DNA of 35,216 nt from Clostridia bacterium (GTDB taxonomy: Bacteria; Bacillota_A; Clostridia; Christensenellales; Aristaeellaceae): contig BNUH01000027.1 of NCBI GenBank assembly GCA_025997215.1, positions 1-35,216 on the forward strand. The letters run 5' to 3'. Below, in pieces: positions 32,139 through 35,216 of the stretch; the first letter of the stretch is position 1, and every line of letters begins with the position of its first letter. The translations under genes and the position numbers were made by a program. The notes beneath the pieces are model-generated. The model saw nothing but the letters and a program-made list of their open reading frames with translations. It was not told where the DNA came from and ran no database searches.

Positions 32139-34967
32139 CTAATGCTCGACGCTAACCGTCATAGCGCACGCGCCGGTGACGCTTATCTTGTAGAGCGCGT
32201 TGTCGCGGGCGGTCTCGCGCGGTGTCATGTACGCCCTGTATGTTCCCGCGTGCGCTATCGGGAACCGGACGACCCCATCCGCTCCGGTACGCACATGCTG
32301 AATCACGCCGTCATTCGGGCTGATGGGTTCAAGGGTATACAACGCGTTGGGGATAGGCTCGCCGCTGATGGGATCCACGCTCTCCAGGCAGAGTATGCAA
32401 TCCGGCTTATTCGCCTCGCAGCAGCATTGCAGATAGTTGACCAGGCAGCACTGCTCTTTCGCCAGACTATTCTCGATCAACTGCAGCATGGACATCGCAC
32501 CCAGCGCAGCCGCGTTGATCTCATCCATGTCCTCACCCGAATTGCCTAGCCCGACGACATATTCGACAGCATCCTTCTGCGCGTTCAGGTAAACGCTCTC
32601 GGATATGCGCATCGCGGCGATGCCCGACAGCACATCGGCGACTGCGGCCGTCAGTCCGCTGCCGCAGGGCGCGGTCGAACCCACCGAACCATCGTCCCCA
32701 TCATCTTCATCATCATCTTCCTCATCGGGGTTATCCTGCATAGCGCTGCCGCACAACCCCAGCGTTATGCAGTACATGCAATCGTTCAGCGCCCCGGACT
32801 GGCACGACGCATCCACGCCATTTTGACCGTTCTCGCCGTAATCCGGATCGGTGAGCGGATTCACATGATTATTGGGACTGGCATAATTAACGCCCCAATC
32901 CGTTACGTTTTCCTCGGTGGTATAATATCCCTGCGTATTCGAGTTATTTCCCGACAGCGCGGTACTGGAATTTGCGCTGTTCCGCATTAACATCAGGCGG
33001 CTTATTATCTCCGCATCCGGATCGTCGGAGAGTTCAGTGCTGTTTGGTAGCGCTTTATAGATATCGTATCGCCCCAGTATCCTATGCACGGACGCCTGGC
33101 CAGCGACGCTGTCCGCGCCCTGAACCACGCGTATCGTCTCGGATGATATGGCGTTGTTGGAAATGGTGATCGTGCTGGGAAAGTTCATTCCCAAACCGAA
33201 CAATCCTTCGTATTCGCCCCCGATGAACGAGTCCTTCACCCCGGCCAGGCCTACGATGCCGCCCGCGCAGCATCCCGTCGCCTGGATCAGCCCGGCGCTG
33301 TCGCACAGGCGGCATTTATTTACGAATACATTGCCATACACGGAGCCGGCGATCCCTCCCACGCCCTCGTTCGCGCCTACCACCGCGCCCCGGTTTACAT
33401 CCTGCTGAATCCTTAATCTATATTTAGACTCATGCTGCAAGCCGTATGCTCCGCCGACGATACCCCCGACATAGCCGCCGCCCGTGATCGCGCCGTTGTT
33501 TAGACATCCCGTTATTATGTTCACACCGGAGTTGATGTCGGGGGAGTATTGCGCGTACATCACCCCAACGATGCCGCCGGTGCAATAAAAGTTCGCGCGC
33601 GAGGTAATAGCGCCGTAATTCACGCAGTTTACTGCATTACCGGTTACAAGAATTCCGACGATCCCGCCCGTGGAGATCCATTCCGGACCAGCACCCGCAA
33701 TCGTGCCGCTTGCTCCATAAGTCCAATAAGCGCTGCCATTGGTTGTGTTATAGTAAATGGATTGTTCGTATGCGATGTTTCGTTCCGTTATCATGCCTGA
33801 GTTAACGCAAGCGTCTATGACCGTGAACTGTCCGAGACCAACGATGCCGCCTACATACCATGTGCCAGCGACAGCCGCACGATTCACGCAGCCGCTGAAG
33901 GCAACATTCGCAGTAGTTTCCCCAGGATGAACGCCGCCGAGTATACCGCCCACACCAATGTCGCCGTCGACCGTGCCGCCCGCTTCATTTACGCAGTTCG
34001 TTATATAGTCGTCTGGTGAGCCTTCGCCAAGCGTTATACAACCCACTATGCCGCCCGCTAACATGCTGCCTCTTATGGGCCTATCATTATTACAATCGAT
34101 TATGTCACACCGTATGTGTGCTACGCTTAGATCTCCCACGATACCGCCCACACCGCCAAAGGTACCCTCTGTCATAATACCGCCGTCAAATATCCGTATA
34201 ACCTCGCCATGGTTTGCGCAGTGTTGTATAAGTAAACGGTTCTGGTTGTCACTAATCGTCCCAACAATGCCGCCGCCGTTAACGTTTGTCGTCATGCTCC
34301 CATAATTTGAACAGGAATCCATAACGGCTGTAAGACCGCTACTATCAATCAATTCTGACGGGGCTATATGCATGTAACCCGCAAGCCCTCCGACATTTGT
34401 TTGGCCTGTCACATCACAACGATTGATGCATTCCACGGCGCTGATGTAACCGTTCAGATTCCCGAAAAAGCCGCCTACATTTTCGCCTCCAACAATATAA
34501 CCGGTCGAGCTGCAGTGATCAAGCCTTATTAGACCCGAGGAATAAGCGACATACCCGCCGCAATCGTTGCTGCCTTCTACATTTGCCTTAATATCCATGG
34601 TACAGTCAGTAAACAAGCAGTCTTGCGATCTAACCGCAAAGCCGCCGAAGTAGTATGGTGGGGGGATGTCTTCCGAGAGCTCCAGATTAATGTGGACATT
34701 GTTAAACTCGCACTTGCCTTCTAAGGCGTTAAAGAGCGAATTGTTGAGAGGCGAGGCTGAAGTACCGATAGTAGCGTTGCCCAAACAAGTCAGCGATATG
34801 TCGGTCGCGTAATCTATCGGCTGCCAGATATTGGCGGAGTCGATGACCTCGTAACCATCCCAGTCTGTCACTGGGAGATTCATCACGGTTACGGAGCCGC
34901 CGGTAGCCTCGGCTTCCAGCGCGTCCCAGAGCGACTTGAACTTGCCGTCGTTAACAACACTAGGCAT
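32139..34967 (-). CDS. large GLUG-repeat protein with Cys-rich and prealbumin-like C-terminus
   Basis: A 942-residue protein. Residues about 110-600 hold roughly ten GLUG-type repeats with the core GGIVG or variants (NVGGLAGYM, GGGIVGTIS, VGGIVGDLS, AGGIVGCIT, VGGILGGVH, VGGIVGLGQ, TGGIVGILV, VGGIVGGAY, VGGIAGSVY), predicted to form a beta-helix. An acidic run (DEEDDDEDDGDD, about 748-760) separates a helical part with Cys clusters (CC, CCC, CILC at about 838-860) and a C-terminal beta-sandwich like a Cna-B/SpaA domain (GEPIPNALYTLEP...ADGVVRFPI). There is no signal peptide, LPXTG or membrane helix, unlike typical secreted GLUG adhesins. RBS GGGGAGG. A spore coat or exosporium component is a possible but unproven role. 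Confidence 0.85.
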   Translation of the reverse strand: MPSVVNDGKFKSLWDALEAEATGGSVTVMNLPVTDWDGYEVIDSANIWQPIDYATDISLTCLGNATIGTSASPLNNSLFNALEGKCEFNNVHINLELSEDIPPPYYFGGFAVRSQDCLFTDCTMDIKANVEGSNDCGGYVAYSSGLIRLDHCSSTGYIVGGENVGGFFGNLNGYISAVECINRCDVTGQTNVGGLAGYMHIAPSELIDSSGLTAVMDSCSNYGSMTTNVNGGGIVGTISDNQNRLLIQHCANHGEVIRIFDGGIMTEGTFGGVGGIVGDLSVAHIRCDIIDCNNDRPIRGSMLAGGIVGCITLGEGSPDDYITNCVNEAGGTVDGDIGVGGILGGVHPGETTANVAFSGCVNRAAVAGTWYVGGIVGLGQFTVIDACVNSGMITERNIAYEQSIYYNTTNGSAYWTYGASGTIAGAGPEWISTGGIVGILVTGNAVNCVNYGAITSRANFYCTGGIVGVMYAQYSPDINSGVNIITGCLNNGAITGGGYVGGIVGGAYGLQHESKYRLRIQQDVNRGAVVGANEGVGGIAGSVYGNVFVNKCRLCDSAGLIQATGCCAGGIVGLAGVKDSFIGGEYEGLFGLGMNFPSTITISNNAISSETIRVVQGADSVAGQASVHRILGRYDIYKALPNSTELSDDPDAEIISRLMLMRNSANSSTALSGNNSNTQGYYTTEENVTDWGVNYASPNNHVNPLTDPDYGENGQNGVDASCQSGALNDCMYCITLGLCGSAMQDNPDEEDDDEDDGDDGSVGSTAPCGSGLTAAVADVLSGIAAMRISESVYLNAQKDAVEYVVGLGNSGEDMDEINAAALGAMSMLQLIENSLAKEQCCLVNYLQCCCEANKPDCILCLESVDPISGEPIPNALYTLEPISPNDGVIQHVRTGADGVVRFPIAHAGTYRAYMTPRETARDNALYKISVTGACAMTVSVEH

Positions 34968-35084
34968 ACGGGCACCTCCCCAAACTATGGGCTGATGCCA
35001 TAATATGCTGGAAGCCGAAGCAGGTGAATGGAAAAAAACGCCTCGCTAGTTCGTCCTATGTTTGTTAAGCCCAACCAAAATTTA

Positions 35085-35112
35085 ACTATAAAGTCCATCG
35101 GTGAAATGTCAA
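35085..35112 (-). promoter_or_regulatory. promoter of the GLUG-repeat gene
   Basis: Minus-strand TTGACA (35112-35107), 16-bp spacer, TATAGT (35090-35085), about 120 bp before the start codon. The rest of the window to 35216 shows nothing recognisable. Confidence 0.65.
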
Positions 35113-35216
35113 GAGGGAAAAACGAGAGAAAACGGCAGTGAAGGCGGTGAAAAAGCGCAGAAAATACTCCTCAATAAACCCTGGCTAAGAAGGTCAAAGA
35201 TTCATGGAAATCTTTA

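Overview
The window looks like chromosome from a GC-rich, spore-forming Firmicute of the Clostridia (probably a metagenome assembly). The signs are a LonB-type sporulation protease, a Firmicutes-type GalT, type III glutamine synthetase, an LplABC-type sugar transporter without its own ATPase, AGGAGG-type ribosome binding sites and sigma-A-like promoters. No rRNA or tRNA gene and no CRISPR array was seen.

Layout. (1) 1-6.9 kb is a copper/soft-metal handling cluster: an unknown lipoprotein, CopA, a small HMA-like protein, a divergent HxlR regulator, a DUF2318 protein, a 49-residue membrane protein and a SafE/DsbD-like membrane protein with cupredoxin domains. The SafE-like frame contains one in-frame UGA exactly where the family has a conserved Cys (MPCGPLQ), so it may be a selenoprotein. 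A near-identical 44-bp operator lies in front of copA and between hxlR and the HMA gene. (2) 6.9-12.2 kb is a scrapyard of mobile DNA: two inverted partial copies of one IS256-family element, a truncated and frameshifted leucine-rich-repeat gene, phage or integrative-element remnants and a decayed IS1182-family transposase. (3) 12.3-17 kb has an orphan Ig-like protein, galT, a previously unannotated type I toxin-antitoxin-like locus (30-aa toxin, antisense RNA, converging promoters) and lonB. (4) 17-20.5 kb is an LplABC-like carbohydrate transporter, divergent from (5) a tight operon 20.7-26.5 kb: galK, an amidohydrolase, tsaE, tsaB, rimI, a PRPP synthetase-like gene and an amidase-domain gene. 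(6) 26.5-35 kb carries, all on the minus strand, a membrane MutS-like ATPase, glutamine synthetase III, a TSUP permease and a large GLUG-repeat protein.

Between the MutS-like gene and glnN lies about 870 bp of non-coding DNA made almost entirely of nested palindromes, including a 163-bp-arm inverted repeat. One of its modules recurs at 12.1 kb. Genes in section 1 probably work together in sensing, chaperoning and exporting copper (or silver or mercury). galT, galK and the sugar transporter suggest use of galactose-containing glycans. tsaE-tsaB-rimI belong to tRNA t6A synthesis and ribosomal protein acetylation.
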